Part shown: in pieces, positions 43,477 to 52,302 of the stretch
Layout: every line of letters starts with the position of its first letter
Position numbering within the stretch: the stretch's first letter is position 1
Origin: Halobacteriales archaeon QS_4_69_34
Lineage (GTDB): Archaea > Halobacteriota > Halobacteria > Halobacteriales > Halococcaceae
Assembly: GCA_003021045.1 (NCBI GenBank)
Contig: PXRN01000012.1
Span: 1-64,000 of the forward strand
DNA length: 64,000 nt
Reading direction: 5' to 3'
The notes under the pieces: model-generated
The model's database searches: none
Told to the model about the DNA's origin: nothing
The model's input: the letters and a program-made list of their open reading frames with translations, nothing else
Position numbers and translations under genes: made by a program

Positions 43477-44561
43477 CGTCCTTCCACGGCGGTTCCGGCC
43501 CGCTCGCCGAGTGCGGCATCGACCGCTTCGAGGACGCCGCGGGCCTTGTCGAGCGTCTCGTCGTACTCGCGGTCGGGGTCCGAGTCGTCGACGATCCCCG
43601 CACCGACCCGAAGGTGGTACTCCCCCCGGTGTCGGACGAGCGTGCGGATGAGAATCGAGAGCGTCGCCCGCCCGTCGAAGCCGAAGATGCCGGCCGAACC
43701 CGTGTAGGGACCACGCCGGGTGGTCTCGACGGCGTCGATCAGTTCCATCGTGCGGGGCTTGGGCGCGCCGGTTATCGTCCCGCCCGGGAAGACGGCCGCG
43801 ACGGCCTCGGCCAGCCCCGCGTCGGACTCACCGCCGACGCGATCGTCGACGGCAGCGCCGCTCGCGGGTTTGTCGACGGCGGGATCGCCCTCGATCGCGG
43901 CCCGTGCGAGTCCGCGGGCGCGCTCGCGTCCGGCCTCGTAGGCGGCGTCCGGGTCGTCGACGCGCGGGCAGGCCGTCACGCGCAGCGTCGTCTCCACGCC
44001 GGCCGCGCTGCCCGCTCCAGCCTCGCTGGCCTGGATTTCCCACGCGGCCACACGGTCGTAGTGTCCGAGCTGCAGCCGCGGGAGCCCGCGGTCGTCCCGC
44101 GCGTCGTCGGGGAGGGATTCGAGTTCGCGGGCGATGTCGTAGGAGAGCCAGCCGACGACCCCGCAGGGGTAGGGGATCTCACACGCCCCGCGGACGAGCG
44201 TCTCGCCCTCGAGAAACGCCGCGAGCGCGGCCAGGGAGTCCTCCCGATCGCTCCCGGCAGCATCGGTGTCCCCGTCGTTCTCGACGGTATCGGCGGCATC
44301 GCCCCGCTCGGCAGCGTCGGCGGCCTCGACGGTGTGAAACGCGACGGGGTCGACGCCGAAGTGCCCCCAGCCCGGCCGACCGCCGCCGGTTTCGAGGTAG
44401 AACCCGCCCTCGCCCGCGGAGTGTCGCGCCCGCCGGTAGGCCTCGAAGGGGTCGTCGACGGCGACGCGAACCTCGACGGGGATCCGCGCATCGGCGCGTG
44501 CATCGTGGGCCGTCGCCCGGAACGCCTCGCGGGTGGTGTGGACGACCGGCTCCGGGTTCAC
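43473..44561 (-). CDS. pabB: aminodeoxychorismate synthase component I, internally deleted
   Basis: PabB/TrpE-family enzyme that aminates chorismate. The 362-residue frame has the N-terminal domain (CGVVGWLSYDIARELE near 140) and the end of the chorismate-binding domain (AAVFPGGTITGAPKPRTMEL, about 249-268, then YTGSAGIFGFDG and AGAGIVDDSDP-type residues). Between them, near residue 233, the middle of the catalytic domain is absent: no counterpart of the xxQANVSQR, PIAGTRPRG or LVDLERNDLG segments can be found in any frame. About 150-165 residues are missing in frame, which should abolish activity. The GTG start is at the first conserved residues. Real deletion or assembly collapse cannot be told apart here. 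Confidence 0.85.
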   Translation of the reverse strand: MNPEPVVHTTREAFRATAHDARADARIPVEVRVAVDDPFEAYRRARHSAGEGGFYLETGGGRPGWGHFGVDPVAFHTVEAADAAERGDAADTVENDGDTDAAGSDREDSLAALAAFLEGETLVRGACEIPYPCGVVGWLSYDIARELESLPDDARDDRGLPRLQLGHYDRVAAWEIQASEAGAGSAAGVETTLRVTACPRVDDPDAAYEAGRERARGLARAAIEGDPAVDKPASGAAVDDRVGGESDAGLAEAVAAVFPGGTITGAPKPRTMELIDAVETTRRGPYTGSAGIFGFDGRATLSILIRTLVRHRGEYHLRVGAGIVDDSDPDREYDETLDKARGVLEAVDAALGERAGTAVEGR

Positions 44562-44658
44562 GGCCGGAGTACGACCGAACGGGTTAACGGCGTTGCGGTT
44601 CCGCTCGCGGCCCGGATCGCCGTCGACCGATTCGAGGCGTCGGTCGGGTGCTGGACGG

Positions 44659-45456
44659 CTACTGTCGGCGAGCCCGCGCGCGCTCGCGCCACCGCTCGAT
44701 CCGCGACTCGGCGATGTCGGTCCCCGCGGCGAGCTCCTCGGGGTCGGCGTCGGCGAGGTCGGCGACGGTGTCGACGCCCGCGTCGCCGAGCGCCTCCGTG
44801 TAGGAGGGGCCGACGCCCTTGAGATCGTCGACGGGCTGATCGGCCGTGTCGCCCCCGGCGTCGCTGGGCCCGGCCGCCTCGCCGGGCTCGGTCGCCGAGA
44901 TGGACCTGTCGTCGGTGTCGGCGATGCTCTCGGTCGAGCCCGACGCGTCCGTCCCGGCCGCGGCGGCGTCCTCGTCCGCATCGGCCGTCCGACCCCCCTC
45001 TCCGGGCCTCGTCGTCTCGGTCCCCGTCTCCGTGTCGGTCTCGCCGGCGGCGTCAACGTCGGCGGTTCCCTCGGCCATCCCCCCCGCGTCGGAAGCGTCG
45101 GGACTCTCGTTCGGCCCGGCTGCCTCGCCCGGCTCCGCGGCGATGTCGGGATCGTCGCTCGGGTCGGTGATGCTCTCGGTCGAGCCGGTCGCGTCCCCGC
45201 CCTCGGCGACGGGCCCCTCGGAGTCGCCGACCGCGTCCGCGTCGTCGACGGCCGGCTCGCCGACGGCCGAATCGCTCGGCTCCCGACCGGTGTCGTCGGT
45301 GCCTTTCACGGCCGCCTCGGTGTCCGCGGCCGGCTCGGGGTCCGCCCCGCCGCTCGTGCGCCGATCGCGCCCAGTCGATCCACCGCCCCGGCGGTCGCGC
45401 CCGCGGTCCGAGCCGCCAATGCCCAGCAGCGACTTGATCGTGTCGAGCAGCGTCAT
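44659..45456 (-). CDS. helix-hairpin-helix protein with acidic repeat region
   Basis: A 265-residue protein. Residues 1-14 (TLLDTIKSLLGIGG) form a short helix, about 20-205 are an acidic Gly/Ala/Asp/Ser/Thr-rich region with two related units that each contain GSTESI and EPGEAAGP, and the C-terminus is a helix-hairpin-helix domain (DLKGVGPSYTEALGDAGVDT, about 212-231, ending RARARRQ). Such domains bind DNA or RNA non-specifically. A minus-strand TATA-like GTATTTAAG lies about 27 bases before the ATG. It precedes pabB on the same strand with a 97-base gap. Confidence 0.85.
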   Translation of the reverse strand: MTLLDTIKSLLGIGGSDRGRDRRGGGSTGRDRRTSGGADPEPAADTEAAVKGTDDTGREPSDSAVGEPAVDDADAVGDSEGPVAEGGDATGSTESITDPSDDPDIAAEPGEAAGPNESPDASDAGGMAEGTADVDAAGETDTETGTETTRPGEGGRTADADEDAAAAGTDASGSTESIADTDDRSISATEPGEAAGPSDAGGDTADQPVDDLKGVGPSYTEALGDAGVDTVADLADADPEELAAGTDIAESRIERWRERARARRQ

Positions 45457-45481
45457 ATACCTCCATGGACGCCCCCGGAAC

Positions 45482-46279
45482 TTAAATACGTGCCCGAAGC
45501 GCCTCGCCCATCGCCGCCACCGGGGCCTCGCGGCCGGTCCAGCGCTCGAACGCCGCGACGCCCTGATAGAGCAGCATCCACGTCCCGTCGATCGTCCGCG
45601 CGCCCGCCGCCGCGGCCTCCCGGAGCAGTCGCGTCTCGGCGGGCCGGTAGACCGCGTCCAGCACCGCGAGTCCCCCGTGGAGCGCGTCGGCGGGTACGGG
45701 CGATTCGTCGCTTTCCATCCCGACGCTCGTGGCGTTCACCAGCAGGTCGGCGTCGGCGAGCAGTTCGGGGAGGGCATCGAGGCCGTGGCCCGACGCGGCG
45801 TCGATCTCGCCGGCGAGTTCCCGGGCGCGCTCGACGGTGCGGTTGGCGACCGCGACCACGACCCCCCTGTCGGCGAGCGCGAACGCCGCCGCCCGGCCCG
45901 CACCGCCCGCGCCGACGACCACCGCTCGGCCGGATAGCGAGACGCCGTGGTGGACGAACGCCCGGCGGACGCCGGCCGCGTCGGTGTTGTGGCCGGTCGG
46001 CGTTCGCTCGCCGAGATCGAGCGTGTTGACCGCGCCGATCCGTGCCGCCAGTGCGTCGGGTTCACAGTGTGTGAGGGCGTCGCGCTTGAACGGGATCGTC
46101 ACGTTCAGTCCACGGATCCCGAGCGCTCGCGCGCCCTCGATCGCCCCTTCGAACTCCTCGACCGCGGGCTCGAAGGTGACATACCGGGCGTCCATGCCGA
46201 GTTCGCGGTAGGCCGCTTCGTGCATCGGTGGCGAGAGCGAGTGCTCGACCGGACTGCCGAGGAGACCGAACACCTGCAT
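45482..46279 (-). CDS. aroE: shikimate dehydrogenase
   Basis: Reduces 3-dehydroshikimate with NADPH in the shikimate pathway to chorismate, the precursor used by PabAB. The 265 residues show the shikimate-binding [16 protein letters not shown] (9-24), catalytic K65 in [10 protein letters not shown]102 region GHNTDAAGV, the NADP loop [10 protein letters not shown] and NATSVGM. The ATG directly precedes the first strand. It lies 25 bases upstream of the helix-hairpin-helix gene, whose promoter overlaps its stop. Confidence 0.96.
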   Translation of the reverse strand: MQVFGLLGSPVEHSLSPPMHEAAYRELGMDARYVTFEPAVEEFEGAIEGARALGIRGLNVTIPFKRDALTHCEPDALAARIGAVNTLDLGERTPTGHNTDAAGVRRAFVHHGVSLSGRAVVVGAGGAGRAAAFALADRGVVVAVANRTVERARELAGEIDAASGHGLDALPELLADADLLVNATSVGMESDESPVPADALHGGLAVLDAVYRPAETRLLREAAAAGARTIDGTWMLLYQGVAAFERWTGREAPVAAMGEALRARI

Positions 46280-46533
46280 GGGACGGCGGTGGGGGCGCAC
46301 GGGGAAAACTCCAGCCGATCGAAGCGGGAATCGGGCCCGTCCGACGCGTACGCCGACTTCGGGGGCCGCCGGCGCACACGAGCGCCACGTGCCGGGAATC
46401 GCCGACCCGACGAACAGGCGGCGGGTGCTCGGCCGTCCACAGCGGGTCTCCTCGCCGACGATCGTCCCCAGCCGCGGCCACACCCCCAGAGGAAAGCAGA
46501 AGACGTATAGTCGGCTCGGGGAAAGGTTCGCCA

Positions 46534-47928
46534 ATGGGTTTTCGGCTCCGTCACCCCCTCGTCGCGGTCGCCGTCGCCCTCCTGTTGACCGTGCCGTGGA
46601 TCGTGACGTTCGTCTCCTACGGCGGCTACGGGACCGTCCACCCCGGCGAGAACGTCACCCCCGCGATGGCGGTCGCCGTCGCCGGGCTCGCGGTCCTCGG
46701 GGCCTCGTTTCTGCTTGCGTGGGGGGCCGAGACCGCCGAGAAGGACGTCCCGCAGGCGTTTGCCATCGCCGTGCTCGCGGTGCTCGCGGTCGCACCCGAG
46801 TACGCCGTCGACGCGCTGTACGCGTGGAACGCCGGCGCGTTCGAGGGCACGGCCCGGGGCATGCAGAACGCCAACCTCGCGGTCGCCAACATGACCGGCG
46901 CGAACCGTATCCTGATCGGACTCGGCTGGTCCGGCATCGCACTCTTCACCGTCTACCGGGCGCGTCGCTCGGGCGACGAGGCCGTCGAGCAGCGATCGGG
47001 CGTGCTCGCGGACGCCATCACGCTCGATCGGGCCATCGCGCTCGAGATCGTCTTCCTGCTCGCGGCGACCGCCTTCGCCTTCGTCGTCCCGCTCAGTGGG
47101 GCGACGCTGAACGGCGGCGGCGCGGCGGGCGGGATCGGACTGCTCGATACCCTCGTTCTCGTCGGCCTCTATGTCCTCTATATCGCCATCATCGTCCGCG
47201 GCGACACCGACACAGGAGAGGAGCACGTCGGTGTCCCCGCCTACCTCCAGTCGTGGTCGAAGGGGCCACGGATCGGAAGCGTCCTCGTGCTGTTCGCCTT
47301 CTCGGGGGCGATGATCTTCACCGCGGTCGAACCGTTCGCCACGGGCTTAGAGGAGCTCGGCCTCCAGTACGGTATCCCCGAGTTCTTCATGATCCAGTGG
47401 CTCGCACCGCTGGCGAGCGAGAGCCCCGAGCTCATCGTCGTCGCCTACCTCGTCAACAAGGCGCGCTCGACGGCGGGGTTCAACGCACTGATCTCCTCGA
47501 AGCTCAACCAGTGGACGCTGCTGATCGGGACGCTCGCGGTGGTCTACTCGATCGCGGCGGGCCACCTCGGGGGGCTCCCCTTCGATCAGAAGCAGGTCGC
47601 GGAGATATGGATCACCGCCGCCCAGAGCTTCTTCGCGCTCGCGCTCCTGACGAACTTCGAGATCACCCTCCGCGAGGCGGTCGCGCTGCTCGTGCTGTTC
47701 GTCTCGCAGGTCGGCATCGAGTTCGCGGTCATCCAGACCCTCCCCGAGGCGCAGGCGACCGCACGCAGCATCGACGTGCTCTACGTCTACACCGCGATCT
47801 ATCTCCTCCTCGGCGCGTGGCTGTTCTACCGGCGTCGCGAGGCGCTCTACGATCTGTTCGCGAGGAGTACGGCGACCGCGAAGGGGGCGTTCGGTCGGAA
47901 GAGCAGCCGGCCCGAGCGGGCCGATTGA
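46534..47928 (+). CDS. sodium/calcium exchanger family membrane protein
   Basis: A 464-residue integral membrane protein of the Ca2+/cation antiporter superfamily. Two homologous alpha-repeat motifs are visible: [20 protein letters not shown] in the N-terminal half and [19 protein letters not shown] in the C-terminal half, each with an acidic residue for cation binding. It probably exchanges Na+ or H+ for a divalent cation. A TATA-like GTATAG lies about 26 bases upstream of the ATG. It is monocistronic. Confidence 0.88.
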   Translation: MGFRLRHPLVAVAVALLLTVPWIVTFVSYGGYGTVHPGENVTPAMAVAVAGLAVLGASFLLAWGAETAEKDVPQAFAIAVLAVLAVAPEYAVDALYAWNAGAFEGTARGMQNANLAVANMTGANRILIGLGWSGIALFTVYRARRSGDEAVEQRSGVLADAITLDRAIALEIVFLLAATAFAFVVPLSGATLNGGGAAGGIGLLDTLVLVGLYVLYIAIIVRGDTDTGEEHVGVPAYLQSWSKGPRIGSVLVLFAFSGAMIFTAVEPFATGLEELGLQYGIPEFFMIQWLAPLASESPELIVVAYLVNKARSTAGFNALISSKLNQWTLLIGTLAVVYSIAAGHLGGLPFDQKQVAEIWITAAQSFFALALLTNFEITLREAVALLVLFVSQVGIEFAVIQTLPEAQATARSIDVLYVYTAIYLLLGAWLFYRRREALYDLFARSTATAKGAFGRKSSRPERAD

Positions 47929-48016
47929 CCGGCCCGCACCGACGTCGACGCGTCGCCGTCGTCGGCCCTCTCGGGGACGGGAGGGAAGAGTTTTCCACCG
48001 TGCGCGCCAGCCCCCG

Positions 48017-49447
48017 ATGATGACCACCCACGAGGTCGACGTGGCCGTCGTCGGCGCGGGCACGGCGGGCTGTTACGCCGCAGCGACGGTCGCGCGCGCG
48101 GGCTACGAGGTCTGCGTCGTCGAGCGCAAATCGGAGTCCGAGACGGGCCACATCGCCTGTGGCGACGCGCTCAAGGGCGCGGACGCGTTCCCCGACGCCA
48201 TCCCGAAATCGCACATCGAGCCCGCGTTCACCAACACCGCCGTCGACCACGGGCGCTTCGAGATCCCCCAGGAGGACGCCGTGCTGGACATCCCGGTGCC
48301 GGGCGAGCTCGCGGTCGTCGACCGCTGGGAGTACGGCAAGCTGCTCGTCGAAGCGGCCGAACGCGCCGGAGCCACGATCCACTATGACACCGTCGTCCAG
48401 GACGTGGTTCAGGAGACTGACTCCGGCGGCACGACGGGTACGGGTACGGGTTCGAACGCGGACGCGAACGGCTCCGCCGGACGTGTGACCGGTCTGCGCG
48501 CGGTCCGTGACGGCGAGCCCGTCGCGTACGACTGCGCGGTCGTGATCGACGGCGCGGGCGCGCTCTCGGTGCTCCAGGACGAGGCCGACCTCTCGGGGGC
48601 GACGTTCGACACGAACGTGGACTACTCGCAGTTCTCCTCGGCCTACCGGGAGGTCATCGAGGTCGACTCGCCCGTGGAGTGGGACGACGCCCTCGTGCTC
48701 AAGCCCACCGAGCGTGCCGCGGGCTACCTCTGGTATTTCCCGCGCACGCCGACGGAGATCAACGCCGGACTCGGCTTCCAGATGTCCGAACAGCCCATGC
48801 AGCTCGTCGAGGGGTTGAAGCGCGACCTCAGGAATCGGCCGGAGTTCCGGAACGCGGAGGTGACGGACAAGCTCGGCGCGGCCCTGCCCACCCGCCGACC
48901 CTACGACTCGGCGGTCGCACCCGGGTTCGTCGCCGCCGGCGATTCGGCGGGCCACGTCAACCCCACCACCGGCGGCGGCATCGCCGGGGCGGCCTACGCC
49001 GGCACGTACGCCGGCGAGGCCGCCGTCGGGGCCATCGAGGCGGGCGACGTCGGCGAGGCGGCGCTCTGGGAGTACAACGAGCGCGTGATGGATCACTTCG
49101 GCGGACGCTACGCCGCTCTCGACGTCTACAACGTCTTCGTCGGGGCCTCGGGCCTCGACGACCTGATGGGACTTCTGGCCGCGCTCCCCGCCGAGAAGCT
49201 CTCGGAGGCGCTCTACTCGGGCAGCGCGAGCGTCGGCTGGCTCCTGAAGCTGCGCACCGCCGTTAGAAGCTTCGGCCACTGGCGGACCCTGTTCGACCTC
49301 TATGAAACCAAGCGCCACGCTGACCGGCTCCTCGATCACTACGAGGACTACCCCGAGCACCCCGAGGAGTTCACCGGCTGGCAGGCCCAGCGCGACGGAC
49401 TGATGGACGTGATCTACGCGACCACGGGAGCCGAGCACAAGTACTGA
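48017..49447 (+). CDS. geranylgeranyl reductase family FAD protein
   Basis: A 476-residue flavoprotein of the GGR family, which saturates isoprenoid chains of archaeal lipids or quinones. The dinucleotide-binding VVGAGTAGCYAAATVARAG is at 11-29, the GGR-specific GDALKGAD region near 55, the CxWYFP-like AAGYLWYFPR near 236-245, and AAGDSAGHVNPTTGGGI near 311-327. A Gly/Thr-rich insert lies about 137-155. Two ATGs are adjacent; the second may be used. A dispersed repeat follows the stop. Confidence 0.92.
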   Translation: MMTTHEVDVAVVGAGTAGCYAAATVARAGYEVCVVERKSESETGHIACGDALKGADAFPDAIPKSHIEPAFTNTAVDHGRFEIPQEDAVLDIPVPGELAVVDRWEYGKLLVEAAERAGATIHYDTVVQDVVQETDSGGTTGTGTGSNADANGSAGRVTGLRAVRDGEPVAYDCAVVIDGAGALSVLQDEADLSGATFDTNVDYSQFSSAYREVIEVDSPVEWDDALVLKPTERAAGYLWYFPRTPTEINAGLGFQMSEQPMQLVEGLKRDLRNRPEFRNAEVTDKLGAALPTRRPYDSAVAPGFVAAGDSAGHVNPTTGGGIAGAAYAGTYAGEAAVGAIEAGDVGEAALWEYNERVMDHFGGRYAALDVYNVFVGASGLDDLMGLLAALPAEKLSEALYSGSASVGWLLKLRTAVRSFGHWRTLFDLYETKRHADRLLDHYEDYPEHPEEFTGWQAQRDGLMDVIYATTGAEHKY

Positions 49448-49463
49448 AGACCGCTCCTTTACA

Positions 49464-49576
49464 GGGAGCCCTTCGTCGCTCGTGTTCCCGGGCACTCGCT
49501 CCGCCGAACCCGCTGTAAACCTGGACGAAAGACCCGCGAGCGGACGAACGACCGGAGGGAGTTCGGGAGCTCGCGG
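49464..49576. repeat. dispersed repeat modules, copy 2
   Basis: GGGAGCCCTTCGTCGCTCG (from 49464), GGCACTCGCTCCGCCGAACC (49491 on, ending CTGTAA) and GGGAGTTCGGGAGCTCGCGG (49557-49576) match modules in the region after livF. The last module is inverted relative to that copy, and CCGCGAGCGGACGAACGACC (49534 on) also has an inverted counterpart near 10145-10165. As with copy 1, it starts just after the stop of a plus-strand gene and faces a convergent minus-strand gene. Confidence 0.6.
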
Positions 49577-49655
49577 TAGAACCACTCGCCGCCTTGGAGC
49601 GGACCATACCCATGCCGACTCGGGTGTAGCGATCGCCAGGTGGCCGCGCCGTCGC

Positions 49656-49850
49656 TCACTTCTCGGCCAGCCGATCGTAGATGTCGCGGTGCTCGCCCAC
49701 GTCGTGCTCGATCACCTGCCGAACGACCTCCTGCCGCACCGATGGGCTCTCCATCGCCTCCGCCAGCGTCGGCTCGCCCGAACGGACCCGCTCGATGGCC
49801 TCCCTGACGTCCCCCGAGCGTCGGCCCTGTTCGGTTCCCGTGTGTATCAT
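49656..49850 (-). CDS. small protein of unknown function
   Basis: A 64-residue acidic, mostly helical frame (SGDVREAIERVRSGEPTLAE, then SPSVRQEVVRQVIEHDVGEH). Codons end mainly in G or C, which supports coding. It lies 52 bases downstream of the degraded doc gene on the same strand and could be a remnant of the same module or an unrelated helical protein. An in-frame ATG at 49925 would add 25 residues but overlaps the doc 3' end. Family not recognised. Confidence 0.5.
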   Translation of the reverse strand: MIHTGTEQGRRSGDVREAIERVRSGEPTLAEAMESPSVRQEVVRQVIEHDVGEHRDIYDRLAEK

Positions 49851-49902
49851 CGATTGCACTCGGCGGGCACAATCGTTCGGTTCGTCCGCGATCCGCGGCC
49901 GT

Positions 49903-50466
49903 TCACTCCGACGACTCACGATCACCGCCCGAGTCCGCGCCTGAAGCTCCGAGGATCGCCGATACGTCGATACGGTTCGTAATATCAGCGAGATGTTCGG
50001 TCGCCGCGTCCACCGCGACGAGGTCCTCCCAGACGCCGAGCAGCACCACGATCGCTTCGATCTCCCGGCCGTAGTCGGGTCGATACCCGTCGGAGAAGTA
50101 GAAGTACGCCGTCGACCCCCAGCGCGGTGCGCTTGTTGCCCTCGACGAACGGGTGGTTCGCAGCGAGCAACCGCAACAGTCCGACGCCCTCTCGTGGGGT
50201 TGAAGCTCCGCCTCGTCGGTAGGGTCTTTAAGACTCCTCGGCGTTTCAGGCGAACCCTCGTGGAGTTCGTCGCCCGTCGCCGAAGTGTCCGTACTCGACG
50301 TAATCGAGCGCGGATTCGATTTCGCCACGCGCACGACTGCCGGGTTCGGTCCGCGGATCCGCGTCGACGACGGCCTCGTGGATGTCGAGGACGTCTCGAA
50401 CGTTCGGGTAGCTGAACCCCTCGTCCGACCCCGCTGTCGGCTGGTCGTCGACCGGCGTCGTGTCAC
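49903..50466 (-). pseudogene. doc: Fic/Doc family toxin (death-on-curing type), multiply frameshifted and interrupted
   Basis: Doc toxins phosphorylate or AMPylate target proteins such as elongation factor Tu. Parts of the fold lie in three frames: FSYPNVRDVLDIHEAVVDAD and ALDYVEYGHFG, then GDELHE...HERASD, then LLRLLAANHPFVEGNKRTAL with the catalytic Fic motif HPFVEGNKRT, then AYFYFSDGYRPDYGREIEAI. Single-base changes in G or C runs separate the frames (near 50272, 50183 and 50130). In addition a 66-bp CRISPR repeat-spacer unit sits in frame between LHE and RASD. No start codon is in frame with the first part. No antitoxin is recognised upstream. Confidence 0.85.
50191..50263 (+). CRISPR. 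single CRISPR repeat-spacer unit inside the doc gene
   Basis: CTCGTGGGGTTGAAGC (50191-50206), then a 36-base spacer-like segment (50207-50242), then GTTTCAGGCGAACCC continuing to CTCGTGG (50243-50263). Joined at the shared CTCGTGG, the two parts give a 30-nt sequence of the haloarchaeal type I-B repeat family (GTTTCAG at the start, GTTGAAGC at the end). The 66-bp insert is bounded by a 7-bp direct repeat, CTCGTGG, which is also the doc sequence encoding part of LHE. Outside the insert the reading continues as doc sequence. Confidence 0.7.
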
Positions 50467-50478
50467 CTTCTCTCCCGG

Positions 50479-51762
50479 TTACGGCCGCCCCTCGGGGAGC
50501 CGGGAGATCGCCTCCGTGAGCACCTCGACGCCGATCCCGATCGACGCCTCGTCCACGTCGAACGTCGCGGTATGGTGGCCGCCGGGGTGGTCGGTCCCGA
50601 CGCCGACGTAGCAGGCGAGCCCACCCGCTTCTTGCACCCGCTGCATCAGAAAGGTCGCGTCCTCGCTGCCGCCGAGGGCGTCGCGCTCCACGGGCGAATC
50701 CACGCGCTCGTTCCCGCGTGCGGCGTCGAACACCGCGTCCACGAGTTCCTGATCGCTTCGCGCGCTCGGGGCCTCGCCTACGGTCGTCAGCGCGACGTCA
50801 CAGCCGTGTACCGCGGCCGCGTGTTCGAGCACGCGCTCGGCGCGCTCGCGGGTGTACTCCATGAGTTCGGTGGTCTCGCCGCGCACTTCGCACTCGGCGA
50901 ACGCGCTCTCGGGGACGATGTTCGTGGCGGTGCCGCCGCCGACGATCCCGGCGTTCACCCGGGTCGCGCCGTCGGCGTGACGCGGGATCGCATACAGGTT
51001 CTGGACCGCGGTCGCCATCGCCAGCACGGCGTTGTCGCCCGCCTCCGGCCGTGCGCCGGCGTGGGACGCACTCCCCGAGAACTCCGCGCGGAGGTGATGC
51101 ACCGCCAGAAAGTCGTCGATGCCCGCGACCACCTCGCCGGTGGGGTGATCGAGGCCGACGTGAGTGGCAAAGAGGTAGTCCACGCCGTCGAGGTGGCCCG
51201 ACTCAGCCATCGTCTTCCCGCCGCCGACGACCTCCTCTGCGGGCTGGAACAGGACCTTCAGTGTGCCCGCGAAGTCGCTCCCCTTCACGGCTTCGAGCAC
51301 GCCGATACCGATCGCCGCGTGGGCGTCGTGCCCACAGGCGTGCATCGCGCCGGTCTCGGAGCGAAAGCCCTCGCGGACGGGGTGGTGCTCGTCGCTCGTC
51401 GATTCGGTACGGGGCAGGCCGTCGATGTCGACCCGGAGCGCCACCGTAGGGCCCTCGCCGCGTTCGAGGACGGCGACCGCTCCCGTGTAGCCGCCGGCGA
51501 GCCGGTCGAGAACCCCCTCCTGCGCGCCGGCCGCGCGCGCCCGTTCCATCCAGTCGTCGAGTTCCTCGGGACCGGGAACGGCCATCCGCTCGCCGTCGGC
51601 GAGGGCCTCGGGACCGACGAACAGTCCGTCGACGCCGATCCGTTCGAGCTCCGCGACGATCCGTGCGGTGGTGTAGAACTCGCGCCACGCCGGCTCGGGA
51701 TGGCGGTGGAGGTCGCGCCGGAGCTCGACGAGGCGGTCGTGGGTGCCGGTCGTTCGGCTCAT
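50479..51762 (-). CDS. M20 family metallo-amidohydrolase, AbgB/HipO-like
   Basis: A 427-residue zinc peptidase/amidohydrolase of the M20D type, acting on N-acyl amino acids or p-aminobenzoyl-glutamate. The metal ligands appear in ACGHDAHAAIG (about 140-150), QPAEEVVGGG (about 168), FATHVG and the C-terminal TDHPGGHHTATFDVDE. The N-terminus RRDLHRHPEPAWREFYT is diagnostic. AbgB-like insertions (residues 55-95) make aminobenzoyl-glutamate hydrolysis plausible but unproven. A TATA-like ACTTAATCC on the minus strand overlaps the end of the upstream S10-like gene. Confidence 0.88.
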   Translation of the reverse strand: MSRTTGTHDRLVELRRDLHRHPEPAWREFYTTARIVAELERIGVDGLFVGPEALADGERMAVPGPEELDDWMERARAAGAQEGVLDRLAGGYTGAVAVLERGEGPTVALRVDIDGLPRTESTSDEHHPVREGFRSETGAMHACGHDAHAAIGIGVLEAVKGSDFAGTLKVLFQPAEEVVGGGKTMAESGHLDGVDYLFATHVGLDHPTGEVVAGIDDFLAVHHLRAEFSGSASHAGARPEAGDNAVLAMATAVQNLYAIPRHADGATRVNAGIVGGGTATNIVPESAFAECEVRGETTELMEYTRERAERVLEHAAAVHGCDVALTTVGEAPSARSDQELVDAVFDAARGNERVDSPVERDALGGSEDATFLMQRVQEAGGLACYVGVGTDHPGGHHTATFDVDEASIGIGVEVLTEAISRLPEGRP

Positions 51763-51791
51763 GGCGTGGCCGAAAGTCGCCGTGGATTAAG

Positions 51792-52124
51792 TCATTTCGA
51801 GCGGCCCGCGGGCCGGATCCGCTCGACCTCGACTTCGACGTGGACGCCCGGCGGGAACGCGCCCTCGGCGACCGAGCGGGCGAACGCGTCGTGGCCCACG
51901 ATGGCGACCGTCCGGACGTAGACGGCGTACTCCCAGTCGGGAAAGCGCGCGCCGTCGGCGTCGAGACGTTTGGACTGGGGGGCCCGGTGTTCGCTCGGCG
52001 GGTCGGCGTGGGGCCCCTTGAACTCGACGCCCTTCCGGCTCGCGGTCCGCTTGATCTCCCCGACGACCGATTCGAGCGTCGCCCGGTCGCCGCTCGAAAA
52101 CCGAAGCGTCGTGACGAAGGGCAC
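51792..52124 (-). CDS. uS10/mL48-like small protein
   Basis: A 110-residue protein with an S10-like alpha-beta fold: VTTLRFSSGDRATLESVVGE at the N-terminus, KGVEFKGPHADPP, and EYAVYVRTVAIVGHD, typical of a haloarchaeal S10 paralogue distinct from ribosomal uS10. Whether it joins the ribosome is unknown. The GTG start is supported by a TATA-like CGCTTTTGAC on the minus strand about 28 bases upstream. Divergent from the Nudix gene. Confidence 0.82.
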   Translation of the reverse strand: MPFVTTLRFSSGDRATLESVVGEIKRTASRKGVEFKGPHADPPSEHRAPQSKRLDADGARFPDWEYAVYVRTVAIVGHDAFARSVAEGAFPPGVHVEVEVERIRPAGRSK

Positions 52125-52302
52125 GGGGACGTCCCTGCGGGCCGGTGGGTCAAAAGCGCTCCGGGCCGTCGGTCGAGCCACCGAACCGACTCCGAGGGCG
52201 GCGACCGCGCTCGTCGTCCCGCAGGGGCCGGGAACCCATCGAAGGGCCCGCCGAGCGGCGGCAAAACAACAGGGAGTTAAACGCCGGCGGAGTACGCCGG
52301 AC

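Noticed and set aside
48813-48825. GGGGTTGAAGCG resembling the 3' end of a CRISPR repeat
   Set aside because: It lies within the GGR coding sequence (codons for GLKR), has no repeat partner at spacer distance, and is explained by the protein.
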